Shown: positions 16,000 through 22,983, counted from the first letter of the stretch. The stretch is 26,465 nt of DNA from SIAJ01 sp036266155 (GCA_036266155.1 DATANR010000187.1:1-26465); one strand, 5' to 3'. The notes: generated by a model not told the origin, from the letters alone. Made by a program: numbers and translations.

Positions 16000-17616
16000 T
16001 TACTTCTTCGGGTTCTTCTTCACCTCCGGCGGCAGGTCCTTGGCGGCCAGCGCCTTATAGTCGTCGAATTGCCGGGTCCACTCGGCCACGAGTTCACTCA
16101 CCTTCTCCGGCTTGTCCTTGGCGAGGTCTCGTGATTCGGCACGATCGGTCGCCAAATCGTAGAGTTCCCACGGGCTATCCTTGCCGGCGGCGACGATCTT
16201 CCAGTCGCCAGCGCGCAACGCGCGATTGCCCTCGTGCAGCCACCACAGCGACTCATGGGTGACGGTGCCGTCTTTCGCGAAGAGCGGGACGAGCGATTTG
16301 CCGGGCGCGACGGGCACGGGCTTGCCGTCCACCTCGCCGGGCTTCTTGCCGCCGACCACATCGAGGATCGTCGGCGTCAGGTCGATCAGGTGGCCGGGCG
16401 TCTGCCGGAGTTCGCCGCAAGCCGCGATGCCTTTCGGCCAGTGTACGATCAACGGCGTCGAGATACCGCCTTCGTGGACCCACGTCTTGTGCCGGCGGAA
16501 CGGCGTGTTCGCGAGGCTCGACCAGCCGGGCCCGATGCTCAGGAACGTCGCGGCACTGCCGGGCTCGGCAGTGGGATCGTGGCCGTCCCCGCGGACCATA
16601 ATCTCGGCACTCGCGCCATTGTCGGACAGGAAGAAGATCAGCGTGTTGTCGAGGGCTTTCATCGTCCGAAGTTGATCGAGCACCCGGCCGATCTCACGGT
16701 CCATGCGATCGACCATCGCGGCGTGGACGGCCATCTTGCTCGCTTGAAACTCGCGCTGCTCGGCTGTGAGATCTTTCCACGCCAGCGGACGGTTCAGCTC
16801 GTTCGGCCCAAGTTTTTTGATCGCTTCCGGATACGGATACGGCGGGCCGACATTGCGCTCGATGGCCGATAGTGATGCGCCAGGAATATTGAGCGTCTTG
16901 ATTCGCTGCCAGCGCTCCTCGCGCATCGCGTCCCAACCCACGAGATAGGTCTTGCGATATTTCGCGATGTCCTCCGGCGGCGCCTGCACGGGGAAATGCG
17001 GAGCCGTAAAAGCGAGAAACTCGAAGAACGGCCGATCCGCGTATTTGTCGGCATGGTCCTTCAGGCATTTGATCGCGTGATCGGCAATCGCGGTGGTCGT
17101 GTAGTAGCCGCTCTTGGGATCGACGGCCGGCAGCGGCTTGTCGTCCTCGGTGTGCTGCTTCGGCCCGAAGTGCCGATCGTGGTCGTTGAGGCTGTACGAG
17201 CGATCAAAGCCGTTCTCCAACGGCTTGCCGTCGACGTGCCACTTGCCCGAATGGTACGTGCGATAGCCCAGCGGCTTGAGCATCTCGGGAAGAAGCCGAG
17301 CCCACGCCGGCCGGACACCCTGGCTGCCGCTCTGGATGCCGAGCACGGTGTCGCGGCGCACTTGCTGCGCGTAGTAGCCGGTCAGGATCGCCGCCCGCGA
17401 CGGCCAACAGCGGGCCGTGTTGTAAAACTGCGTGAAGCGCAGACCGTTCTTGGCCAGCGCGTCGAGGTTCGGCGTGGCAATCTCGCCGCCGTAGCACCCA
17501 GCATCCGAGAAGCCCATGTCGTCCGCGAGGATGAGCAGCACATTCGGCCGCGATGGCTCGGCAGCACAGACACCGCCGCAGCCGACCAACAGCAACAGAG
17601 TTGTCCGAGTCTTCAT
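16000..17616 (-). CDS. Secreted sulfatase (arylsulfatase type)
   Basis: The 538-residue protein has an N-terminal export signal. LVGC at residues 10-13 could be a lipobox; otherwise cleavage after CAA at 17-19 is plausible. NVLLILADDMGFSD (25-38) carries the metal-binding Asp32/Asp33. CWPSRAAILTG (70-80) is the C-x-P-S-R sulfatase signature, in which Cys70 is converted to formylglycine. Other active-site segments are HSGKWH, APHFPVQ and FFLSDNG. It hydrolyses a sulfate ester, probably on a polysaccharide or another exported substrate. The chain ends in a lysine-rich tail (EVKKNPKK). It precedes the giant protein gene on the same strand with a 177-bp gap, so linkage is possible but not shown. 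No maturase is nearby. Confidence 0.93.
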   Translation of the reverse strand: MKTRTTLLLLVGCGGVCAAEPSRPNVLLILADDMGFSDAGCYGGEIATPNLDALAKNGLRFTQFYNTARCWPSRAAILTGYYAQQVRRDTVLGIQSGSQGVRPAWARLLPEMLKPLGYRTYHSGKWHVDGKPLENGFDRSYSLNDHDRHFGPKQHTEDDKPLPAVDPKSGYYTTTAIADHAIKCLKDHADKYADRPFFEFLAFTAPHFPVQAPPEDIAKYRKTYLVGWDAMREERWQRIKTLNIPGASLSAIERNVGPPYPYPEAIKKLGPNELNRPLAWKDLTAEQREFQASKMAVHAAMVDRMDREIGRVLDQLRTMKALDNTLIFFLSDNGASAEIMVRGDGHDPTAEPGSAATFLSIGPGWSSLANTPFRRHKTWVHEGGISTPLIVHWPKGIAACGELRQTPGHLIDLTPTILDVVGGKKPGEVDGKPVPVAPGKSLVPLFAKDGTVTHESLWWLHEGNRALRAGDWKIVAAGKDSPWELYDLATDRAESRDLAKDKPEKVSELVAEWTRQFDDYKALAAKDLPPEVKKNPKK

Positions 17617-17660
17617 GGTGACTCAATCTCGGGGATCAGAAGAACATTCATTTTGTATTC

Positions 17661-17697
17661 TTGTCTTATCCGTGTCTTTCGTGTGATCCGTGGTTCC
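17661..17697. repeat. CCGTG-type short repeat in the divergent promoter region
   Basis: ATCCGTG occurs at 17668-17674 and again at 17686-17692, an 18-base period, with TTTCGTG between them. The unit abuts the start codon of the nucleotidyltransferase gene. Similar ATCCGTG/TTCGTG strings are familiar as dispersed intergenic repeats in several bacterial groups; this is recollection, not a search. The 81-bp gap 17617-17697 must also hold the start regions of both divergent genes. Confidence 0.4.
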
Positions 17698-18738
17698 ATG
17701 TCCTGGCTTGATCTCGAAAAACAACTCGGCGGCACCTGGCCCGCGATCCGGGCCGCCCGCGAGCGCGCGAATGCGCAAATGGAGCGCGTTCGCAACGTCG
17801 TGACGCACGGCGAAGCGCCGATCGATTCCGAGGACATCAGCGTCGTCGTCTTCGGCTCGCTCGCCCGCGGTGAATGGACGAGCGGCAGCGACCTTGATTG
17901 GACGCTTCTCATCGACGGCCAGGCCGATCATCGGCACGCGTTGACGGCACACGAATTGGCCAAGGCGATCGACGCCGAGCACTTCCGCGGTCCCGGCGCG
18001 ACCGGCGTCTTCGGCAACATGGCGTTCAGCCCCAGCCTCATCCATCAGATCGGCGGCGACGACGATACCAATCAAAACACGACACGCCGCCTCTTGCTCT
18101 TGCTCGAATCCCGGCCGGTCAATCGAGCCGATGCGTACGATCGCGTCATCAAGGCGATTCTGAGCCGTTATCTGCACGACTATCGCCGTTTCCGCGTCGG
18201 CATCCCGCACTTTCTGCTGAATGATCTCCAGCGTTATTGGCGAACGATGTGCGTCGACTATGCGTTCAAGAACCGCGAGCGCTCCGGCACCAAATGGGCC
18301 TTGCGCGTCATCAAACTGCGCTTCTCACGCAAGCTCATCTTCGCGGCCGCCTTGTTGACGTGCCTGCGATGCGACTCCACGCTGTTGCCGGTCGAGGATC
18401 GCGATCGGCTCGAAACGTTGGGCGTCGATGGCATGGTCGAGCACTTGCGCACACACGCTTGCCGGCCGCCGCTCGAGATCATGGCCGAGGGCCTGTTGCA
18501 ATTTGGCCCGCCCGGCACGGCGACGAAGGTACTGAACGCCTACGACGAATTCCTCGAGCGCATCAACGACCCGCACGTCCGCCAAACGCTCGAAGAGTTG
18601 TCGCCGTTCGAAGAAGACAATGCCGTCCTGAAACAGCTCAAGGACGTCGGCAAGCGCTTTCAGGATGGTATCGTGGCTCTGTTCTTCGACGACAGCCCGG
18701 CACTGGGCAAGCTCGTTCGTTCCTTTGGGCTCTTTTGA
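17698..18738 (+). CDS. Nucleotidyltransferase-fold protein of unknown target
   Basis: The 346-residue protein contains a pol-beta-type nucleotidyltransferase core: VVVFGSLARGEWTSGSDLD (about 49-67) gives the Gly53-Ser54 and Asp65-x-Asp67 signature for binding metal and NTP. A helical C-terminal region follows, with conserved-looking LLNDLQRYWRTMCVDYAFKN (about 173-192) and KWALRVIKLRFSRKLIFA (199-216). This layout occurs in stand-alone DUF294/GlnD-like transferases rather than in tRNA CCA-adding enzymes. The ATG at 17698 is chosen because the predicted fold starts there; there is no clear ribosome binding site. The stop overlaps the next start (TGATG), so the two proteins are made together. 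It may transfer a nucleotide to a protein, RNA or small molecule; the target cannot be told. Confidence 0.8.
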   Translation: MSWLDLEKQLGGTWPAIRAARERANAQMERVRNVVTHGEAPIDSEDISVVVFGSLARGEWTSGSDLDWTLLIDGQADHRHALTAHELAKAIDAEHFRGPGATGVFGNMAFSPSLIHQIGGDDDTNQNTTRRLLLLLESRPVNRADAYDRVIKAILSRYLHDYRRFRVGIPHFLLNDLQRYWRTMCVDYAFKNRERSGTKWALRVIKLRFSRKLIFAAALLTCLRCDSTLLPVEDRDRLETLGVDGMVEHLRTHACRPPLEIMAEGLLQFGPPGTATKVLNAYDEFLERINDPHVRQTLEELSPFEEDNAVLKQLKDVGKRFQDGIVALFFDDSPALGKLVRSFGLF

Positions 18739-19442
18739 TGCGCCCGATCGGCTTCTCGACCGGCGCTCTCGCCCTCGCCGACGTCCACTGCGGGCTCGCC
18801 CTCGCCCGGCAACACTCGCTGCGGGTGGTCGAACTTTCGTCGTTGCGCGACACCGAGTTGACAACGGTGCTAAATGTGCTCGGCGAACTCGATCCGGCCG
18901 AGTTTCAGTTCGTTTCCTTCCATGCTCCAAGTGCATTTCTCACCATCACCGAAGTGAAAGCCGCCGACCGCATCCGCGTGGAGGCTCCGCCAACAAGTCC
19001 GATCATCGTTCATCCCGATGTGCTGACGGTCCCCGAATGTTGGCGGGCACTGGGTCCGCGCTTGTGCATCGAGAACATGGATAAGCGCAAGCCGACGGGC
19101 CGCACCGCGACAGAATTGGCGGCGATCTTCGACGTTTATCCCGAAGCGACTCTCTGCTTCGACATCGGCCACGCCCGGCAAGTCGATCCGACGATGGGCG
19201 TTGCCGCCGACATCCTCCGCCGGTTCGGCGACCGCCTGTGCCAGGTCCACATTAGCGAAGTGAACGCGCGCAATCGGCACGAGCCGATATCGTACACAGC
19301 CTTCCGAGCCTTTCGCACTGTGGCCCATTTGATTCCCGAAGGAACGCCGATCGTCAGCGAGGCCGTGGTTGACGAGTCGGCCATCGGCCGCGAATTGTTC
19401 GTCACCGCGGCAGCGTTGAGCCCAAGGAACGAGAATGGTTGA
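18738..19442 (+). CDS. TIM-barrel protein of the AP-endonuclease 2 / sugar isomerase-epimerase superfamily
   Basis: The 234-residue protein begins IGFSTGALALADV and shows a metal-site series typical of xylose isomerase-like TIM barrels: His62 (SFHAPS), His92 (IVHPDV), Glu112 (CIENMDKRK), Asp142 and His145 (CFDIGHARQVD), His171 (QVHISEVN) and Glu208 (VSEAV). This H-H-E-D-H-H-E series resembles endonuclease IV and sugar epimerases. It is somewhat short for the family (usually 250-290). Its ATG overlaps the nucleotidyltransferase stop by one base (TGATG), which implies translational coupling and a shared pathway. It may be an epimerase, phosphodiesterase or AP endonuclease-like enzyme; the substrate is unknown. 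Confidence 0.78.
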   Translation: MRPIGFSTGALALADVHCGLALARQHSLRVVELSSLRDTELTTVLNVLGELDPAEFQFVSFHAPSAFLTITEVKAADRIRVEAPPTSPIIVHPDVLTVPECWRALGPRLCIENMDKRKPTGRTATELAAIFDVYPEATLCFDIGHARQVDPTMGVAADILRRFGDRLCQVHISEVNARNRHEPISYTAFRAFRTVAHLIPEGTPIVSEAVVDESAIGRELFVTAAALSPRNENG

Positions 19443-19489
19443 GCGGAGTATCGCATAATAACGTTCGCCACGATTTCGGAGTGAACAAG

Positions 19490-19963
19490 ATGGCCGGCAA
19501 GACCACCAAGAAGTCAGCGAAACCCGCCAAGAAGACCGCGGCCAAGCCGCGTGCGGCCAAAAAAGTGAAGCTCCTCTCCGGCGGCAACCCGCAGATCGCC
19601 AAGGGCTATGGCGATGCCCCCGTGCAAGCCTACATCGCGGCCATGCCGGGCTGGAAGCGCGACGTTGGCCGCCGGCTCGACGCGTTGATCGTGGCCGTCG
19701 TGCCCAATATGTCCAAGGCGGTCAAGTGGAACACGCCGTTCTACGGCGTCGAAGAAGGCCAATGGTTCCTCGGCTTCCATTGCATGACGAAATATATCAA
19801 AGTGGCCTTCTTCCGCGGTATGTCGCTGAGGCCACTCCCACCTGGCGAGTCAAAGCAAAAGGAAGTGCGTTACCTCGACATTTACGAAGACGACGAGTTC
19901 GACGAGAAGCAATTCGCCGATTGGGTGAAGCAGGCCAGCGGATTGCCGGGAGTAAAAATGTGA
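19490..19963 (+). CDS. DUF1801 protein with lysine-rich N-terminal tail (paralog 1)
   Basis: The 157-residue protein opens with a Lys/Ala/Pro-rich tail of about 30 residues (KKSAKPAKKTAAKPR and onward) resembling histone H1-type or nucleic-acid-binding tails. A DUF1801/YdhG-like domain follows (about 45-150), with the core motif VVPNMSKAVKWNTPFYG, then FLGFHCMTKYIKVAFFRG and LDIYEDDEFDEKQFADWV. The ATG at 19490 has GGAG eight bases upstream; an in-frame upstream ATG at 19439 would overlap the previous gene. The biochemical role of DUF1801 is not established. The family often lies near ArsR and SRPBCC genes, as it does here. Confidence 0.83.
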   Translation: MAGKTTKKSAKPAKKTAAKPRAAKKVKLLSGGNPQIAKGYGDAPVQAYIAAMPGWKRDVGRRLDALIVAVVPNMSKAVKWNTPFYGVEEGQWFLGFHCMTKYIKVAFFRGMSLRPLPPGESKQKEVRYLDIYEDDEFDEKQFADWVKQASGLPGVKM

Positions 19964-20021
19964 GGGAGAAGGACTCGTTTCGTCTTTGTGAATTATCGGG
20001 AACCGAAAGGCGACATCAGCC

Positions 20022-20411
20022 ATGAAAAAGAGCGACTCGGCGGAACCTGATTGGCGTGTCGAAATGCTCATGCGGCTGCGCCAGTTTATCCAGCAAGCCG
20101 ACCCCGAAGTCGTCGAGGAAGTGAAATGGCGCAAGCCGTCGAACAACATGGTGGGCGTGCCGGCCTGGTCGCACGACGGCATCATCTGCACCGGCGAGAC
20201 GTACAAGGCGGTCGTGAAGCTGACCTTTGCCAAGGGCGCGTCGCTGCCGGACCCCGCCGGCCTCTTCAACTCCAGCCTCGAAGGCAACACGCGGCGGGCC
20301 ATTGATTTTCATGAGGGCGACACGATCGATGAGAAGGCGTTGAAGGCGCTCATTCGCGCGGCCGTGGCACTAAACACATCCGGTACGAAAACGGCCAAGA
20401 AGCGGGCCTGA
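20022..20411 (+). CDS. DUF1801 protein (paralog 2)
   Basis: The 129-residue protein consists almost entirely of the DUF1801 fold. A helical start (MLMRLRQFIQQADPEVVEEVKWRKPS) leads into strands carrying GIICTGETYKAVVKLTFAKG, then RAIDFHEGDTIDEKALKALI. EVKWRKPSNN corresponds to AVKWNTPFYG in paralog 1, so the two are homologous but distant. It starts 58 bases after paralog 1 on the same strand and probably shares its transcript. A lysine-rich C-terminus (TKTAKKRA) is present. Function unknown. Confidence 0.85.
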   Translation: MKKSDSAEPDWRVEMLMRLRQFIQQADPEVVEEVKWRKPSNNMVGVPAWSHDGIICTGETYKAVVKLTFAKGASLPDPAGLFNSSLEGNTRRAIDFHEGDTIDEKALKALIRAAVALNTSGTKTAKKRA

Positions 20412-20460
20412 TCGTCGGGCGACGACTTCGCGAATTCGCTAGAAAGTCCTCGCAAATCTA

Positions 20461-20480
20461 TTGACAACAAAAATTGTCAA
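20461..20480. promoter_or_regulatory. Operator dyad overlapping the -35 element
   Basis: TTGACAA (20461-20467) and TTGTCAA (20474-20480) are perfect inverted repeats around CAAAAA. The dyad covers the -35 box and half of the spacer of the regulator's own promoter. This is the expected position for autorepression by the dimeric ArsR-type protein encoded 16 bases downstream. Confidence 0.75.
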
Positions 20481-20489
20481 TGCTACGAT
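20461..20489 (+). promoter_or_regulatory. Sigma70-type promoter of the ArsR-family regulator
   Basis: TTGACA (20461-20466) is an exact -35 element, and TACGAT (20484-20489) is a 4/6 -10 element with an optimal 17-base spacer. Six bases separate the -10 from the ATG at 20496, so the expected transcription start coincides with the start codon. Confidence 0.8.
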
Positions 20490-20495
20490 CTCCCC

Positions 20496-21098
20496 ATGCT
20501 CGATCTGCAGGTCATCGACGATCCGGCGGCGGCGACGGTGGCCTTGGAGCCGATCCGGAGTCGCCTCCTTTCCCACATGGCCACGCCCGCGTCGGCGGCG
20601 ACGTTGGCCACGCGGGTCGGCTTGGCTCGGCAGAAGGTCAACTATCACCTGCACGCGCTGGAGGAGCACGGGCTGGTGCGGCTGGCCGAGGAACGCAAGT
20701 GGGGTGGGCTGACGGAACGGCTACTCGTGGCGACGGCCGCTTCCTACGTCGTTTCGCCAAGCGCCATGGGCCCGGTCGCCGTCGATCCCAATCGGGAAAT
20801 CGATCGGTTGTCCGCGAGTTATCTGATCGCCCTCGGCGCACGCATCGTCCGCGAGGTGGGCAATCTCGTTCGTCGTGCGAAGGAGGCGGGCAAACGCCTG
20901 GCGACCCTGGCGGTAGATACCGAGATTCGCTTCCGATCACCGACGGACCGGGCGGCTTTCAGCAGCGAACTCACCGAGGCCATCACGAAACTCGTTTCGA
21001 AGTATCACGACGAATCCGCCCCCGGCGGCCGCACGCATCGCCTGGTGGTTGTGGCTCACCCTCTGCCGCAGAAAACCGATTCCAAGGAAGCGTCATGA
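20496..21098 (+). CDS. ArsR-type winged-helix transcription regulator
   Basis: The 200-residue protein has an N-terminal winged helix-turn-helix (about 14-85): PIRSRLLSHMATPASAATLATRVGLARQ is the helix-turn-helix entry, and KVNYHLHALEEHGLVRLAEE is the recognition helix and wing, as in the HTH_5/HTH_20 ArsR group. The C-terminal half (about 95-190), with a helical region and a strand RTHRLVVVAHPLP, is probably the ligand or dimerisation part. No metal-binding cysteines are present. Its promoter carries a perfect dyad, so autoregulation is likely. The ATG follows the -10 by only six bases with no Shine-Dalgarno, so translation is probably leaderless. The stop overlaps the next start as ATGA. 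Such regulators commonly pair with SRPBCC proteins. Confidence 0.88.
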   Translation: MLDLQVIDDPAAATVALEPIRSRLLSHMATPASAATLATRVGLARQKVNYHLHALEEHGLVRLAEERKWGGLTERLLVATAASYVVSPSAMGPVAVDPNREIDRLSASYLIALGARIVREVGNLVRRAKEAGKRLATLAVDTEIRFRSPTDRAAFSSELTEAITKLVSKYHDESAPGGRTHRLVVVAHPLPQKTDSKEAS

Positions 21099-21148
21099 GC
21101 GTGAAGAAAGAACCCTCTAAACGCCGTTCCGCCAAGGTTGAAGTCGAG
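21095..21148 (+). repeat. Direct repeat copy 1: 5' end shared with the SRPBCC gene
   Basis: These first 18 codons match 22093-22146 at 44 of 54 bases by hand alignment, starting exactly at ATGAGCGTGAAGAAAGA. Upstream of the ATG the two loci differ, and similarity fades after about codon 18-21. Confidence 0.8.
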
Positions 21149-21628
21149 GCCGCCGGCAGCACCCAGTCCGCGGCGGAGCGACGATCGGCCGAAGCCGAGT
21201 TGGGTGCGCTGATCGACAAGTTGGTGCCCGCGCATCTGCGGCTCGTAACCGCAATGCGACGGTCGCTGCGCAAGCGTCTGCCCACCGCGCATGAGGTGGT
21301 GTACGAGTATCTCAACTTGGGCGCCGTGGTCATCAGCTTTTCACCGAACGAGCGCGGCTACGAGGGCGTTCTTTCAATCCGCGCGGACGCGAACGGCGTT
21401 CGGCTGTACTTCGGTCGCGGTAAGGAACTGCCGGACCCTGAAAAATTGTTGCAAGGGTCCGCCCAGACACGCTTCATCGATGTGGAAAGAGGGTCGACAC
21501 TCGCTCATCCGGCGGTCGCAAGCCTGATCGAAGAGGCCATCGTTCGCAATCCCGTGCCGTTCGCGCTAGCGGGACGAGGGTCCGTGATCATTCAATCGAC
21601 ATCAGCCAAGAAGCGGCGCCCCAAATGA
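21095..21628 (+). CDS. DUF1801 protein with an SRPBCC-derived N-terminal leader (paralog 3)
   Basis: The 177-residue protein has a DUF1801 domain (about 40-160): LPTAHEVVYEYLNLGAVVIS, then VRLYFGRGKELPDPEKLLQG, which matches VKLTFAKGASLPDPAGLF of paralog 2. Its first 18 residues (MSVKKEPSKRRSAKVEVE) match the first 18 of the SRPBCC protein at 22093 at 14 positions. This segment is not part of the DUF1801 fold. The ATG overlaps the ArsR stop by 4 bp (ATGA), so the genes are coupled. This looks like a gene inserted behind a copied SRPBCC 5' end. A C-terminal KKRRPK tail is present. Function unknown. Confidence 0.82.
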   Translation: MSVKKEPSKRRSAKVEVEAAGSTQSAAERRSAEAELGALIDKLVPAHLRLVTAMRRSLRKRLPTAHEVVYEYLNLGAVVISFSPNERGYEGVLSIRADANGVRLYFGRGKELPDPEKLLQGSAQTRFIDVERGSTLAHPAVASLIEEAIVRNPVPFALAGRGSVIIQSTSAKKRRPK

Positions 21629-21673
21629 AATTCGGTCGTTCGACGGCTTCGCCCTTTTTTTCAGGGAACGTCG

Positions 21674-22081
21674 ATGAGCCATCGAACGGTCGAGGTTTCG
21701 AGGTTCGAAGACTACCTCGCCAGCGAAGACGACTCGCTTGAGGACTGTGCCACCGAAGATGTTGCTCGCAAGGAACGGCTTTCCAGTTTTCCGCACAGCG
21801 TCATGTTGAAAGTGTCCTTTCCCGAACTCGATTTTGCAAACCGTTGGTGTTGGCGGAATTTCGGGCCGTGTGATGGCGAATGTACACAACGCTGTTCCGA
21901 GTACCGCATATGCGAGCGCGCTGGACCCCACCTGCATGTTGGTAAATGGGCATCACATTGGTTTGTCAAAACGGACTACGACTTCGGGTTCAATGAGTGG
22001 TACTTTGCGGAGAGCGCAGATCGCGATTTGTTCGTTGCAAACGTGGACAAAATCAATTGGGGGGAGCATTACCCCAAGTAG
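21674..22081 (+). CDS. Cysteine- and tryptophan-rich protein of unknown function
   Basis: This 135-residue protein is not recognised. It has six cysteines, five within 22 residues: Cys59, Cys66, Cys70, Cys74 and Cys80 (WCWRNFGPC, DGEC, TQRC, SEYRIC), so a structural metal or cluster site is possible. A histidine/tryptophan-rich part follows (PHLHVGKWASHWFVKTDYDF, about 85-104) and the chain ends INWGEHYPK. The acidic N-terminus (EDDSLEDCATED) looks flexible. AGGGAA just upstream supports the ATG at 21674. A run of seven T (21655-21661) precedes that site, so expression may be partly separate from the upstream gene. The next gene starts 11 bases after the stop. Confidence 0.68.
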   Translation: MSHRTVEVSRFEDYLASEDDSLEDCATEDVARKERLSSFPHSVMLKVSFPELDFANRWCWRNFGPCDGECTQRCSEYRICERAGPHLHVGKWASHWFVKTDYDFGFNEWYFAESADRDLFVANVDKINWGEHYPK

Positions 22082-22092
22082 GAGCCAACAAC

Positions 22093-22146
22093 ATGAGCGT
22101 GAAGAAAGAGCCGTCCGGACGCCGTTCCGTCCAGATCGAAGTCGAA
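22093..22146 (+). repeat. Direct repeat copy 2: 5' end of the SRPBCC gene
   Basis: This is the partner of 21095-21148. Here the encoded residues (MSVKKEPSGRRSVQIEVE) run straight into the first strand of the SRPBCC fold (LPGTPEEVWQAI), so this copy is in its natural context and is the likely source. Confidence 0.8.
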
Positions 22147-22905
22147 CTCCCCGGCACGCCCGAGGAAGTCTGGCAGGCTATTGCCACCGGACCAGGTATT
22201 TCGTCTTGGTTCGTGCCGACCGAGATCGAGGAGCGCGACGGCAAGCCCGTCGCAATCAAGTTGAACTTCGGTCCGGGCATGGAACCGTGCTCGGCGGTGA
22301 CGGTGTGGGATCCGCCCCGGATGTACGCCACACAGGCCGACGGTTTTATGCCTGGGATGCCGGCCATCGCGAACGAGTGGAGCGTCGAAGCACGCGGCGG
22401 AGGCGTCTGCATACTCCGCATCGTCCAAAGCCTTTTTGCCAGCACGGACGATTGGGACAACCAGCTCGAAGGCGCCAAGGGCGGATTGTCTGGTTTCTTG
22501 GCCATCCTGCGGGTTTATCTCACGCACTTCCGCGGCCAACGCTCGGCGATGATGAAGTGGACGGTCCCCGTCGCCGCGACGGAGTCAGACGCCTGGGAAG
22601 CGCTGACGTCGACCTTGGGAGTGAAAGGCTTGAGCGTCGGACAGCGCTGCACAGCGCCCGCGGGTGTCCCGGCGCTTGCTGGCGTGGTGGAGTACATGAC
22701 GCAGAATCCAAACGATGCCCTGCTGCGGCTCGACAAGCCGGGGCCGGGCGTTGTCGCTCTCGGCACTTTCAACATGGGCGGCCCGACGATGGTGGCGATG
22801 AACGTGTACCAATACGGCGATCAGGCAGCCGCAACCGTCGCACGCGAGAAACCGCTCTGGGACGCGTGGATCCAGAAGCGCTTCCCGATGCCGGCCGAGT
22901 CATAG
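22093..22905 (+). CDS. SRPBCC (AHSA1/START-like) domain protein
   Basis: The 270-residue protein has an SRPBCC/AHSA1-type N-terminal domain (about 12-145). IEVELPGTPEEVWQAI and GPGISSWFVPTEIEE are the typical first strand, helix and tryptophan motif of this ligand-binding fold. A second, more divergent half follows (about 152-265, starting MKWTVPVAATESDAWEAL), giving a tandem domain. AGGAG eight bases before the ATG is a strong ribosome binding site and overlaps the previous stop region. ArsR-SRPBCC pairs are common, so it is probably controlled by the regulator at 20496. Its ligand is unknown. The TAG stop directly abuts the 3' end of the convergent tRNA-Pro gene. Confidence 0.88.
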   Translation: MSVKKEPSGRRSVQIEVELPGTPEEVWQAIATGPGISSWFVPTEIEERDGKPVAIKLNFGPGMEPCSAVTVWDPPRMYATQADGFMPGMPAIANEWSVEARGGGVCILRIVQSLFASTDDWDNQLEGAKGGLSGFLAILRVYLTHFRGQRSAMMKWTVPVAATESDAWEALTSTLGVKGLSVGQRCTAPAGVPALAGVVEYMTQNPNDALLRLDKPGPGVVALGTFNMGGPTMVAMNVYQYGDQAAATVAREKPLWDAWIQKRFPMPAES

Positions 22906-22980
22906 TCGAGGCGGAGGGATTTGAACCCACGATCTCCTGCTTCCGACGCAGGCGGCCACTCCAAGCTGGCCCACACCTCG
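22906..22980 (-). tRNA. tRNA-Pro (anticodon CGG)
   Basis: On the minus strand the acceptor CGAGGTG pairs with CGCCTCG (one G-T pair), with discriminator A. The D-arm is GGCC/GGCC, and the anticodon stem CCTGC/GCAGG has loop GTCGGAA. The T-arm is GTGGG-TTCAAAT-CCCTC with one T-T mismatch. U8 and A14 are present. CCA is not encoded. Confidence 0.9.
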
Positions 22981-22983
22981 GAT

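Noticed and set aside
17698..18738. The nucleotidyltransferase as a CBASS-type cyclic-nucleotide synthase
   Set aside because: The helical C-terminal half and the partner gene do not match known CBASS enzymes or effectors, and no effector, HORMA or ubiquitin-like gene is nearby.
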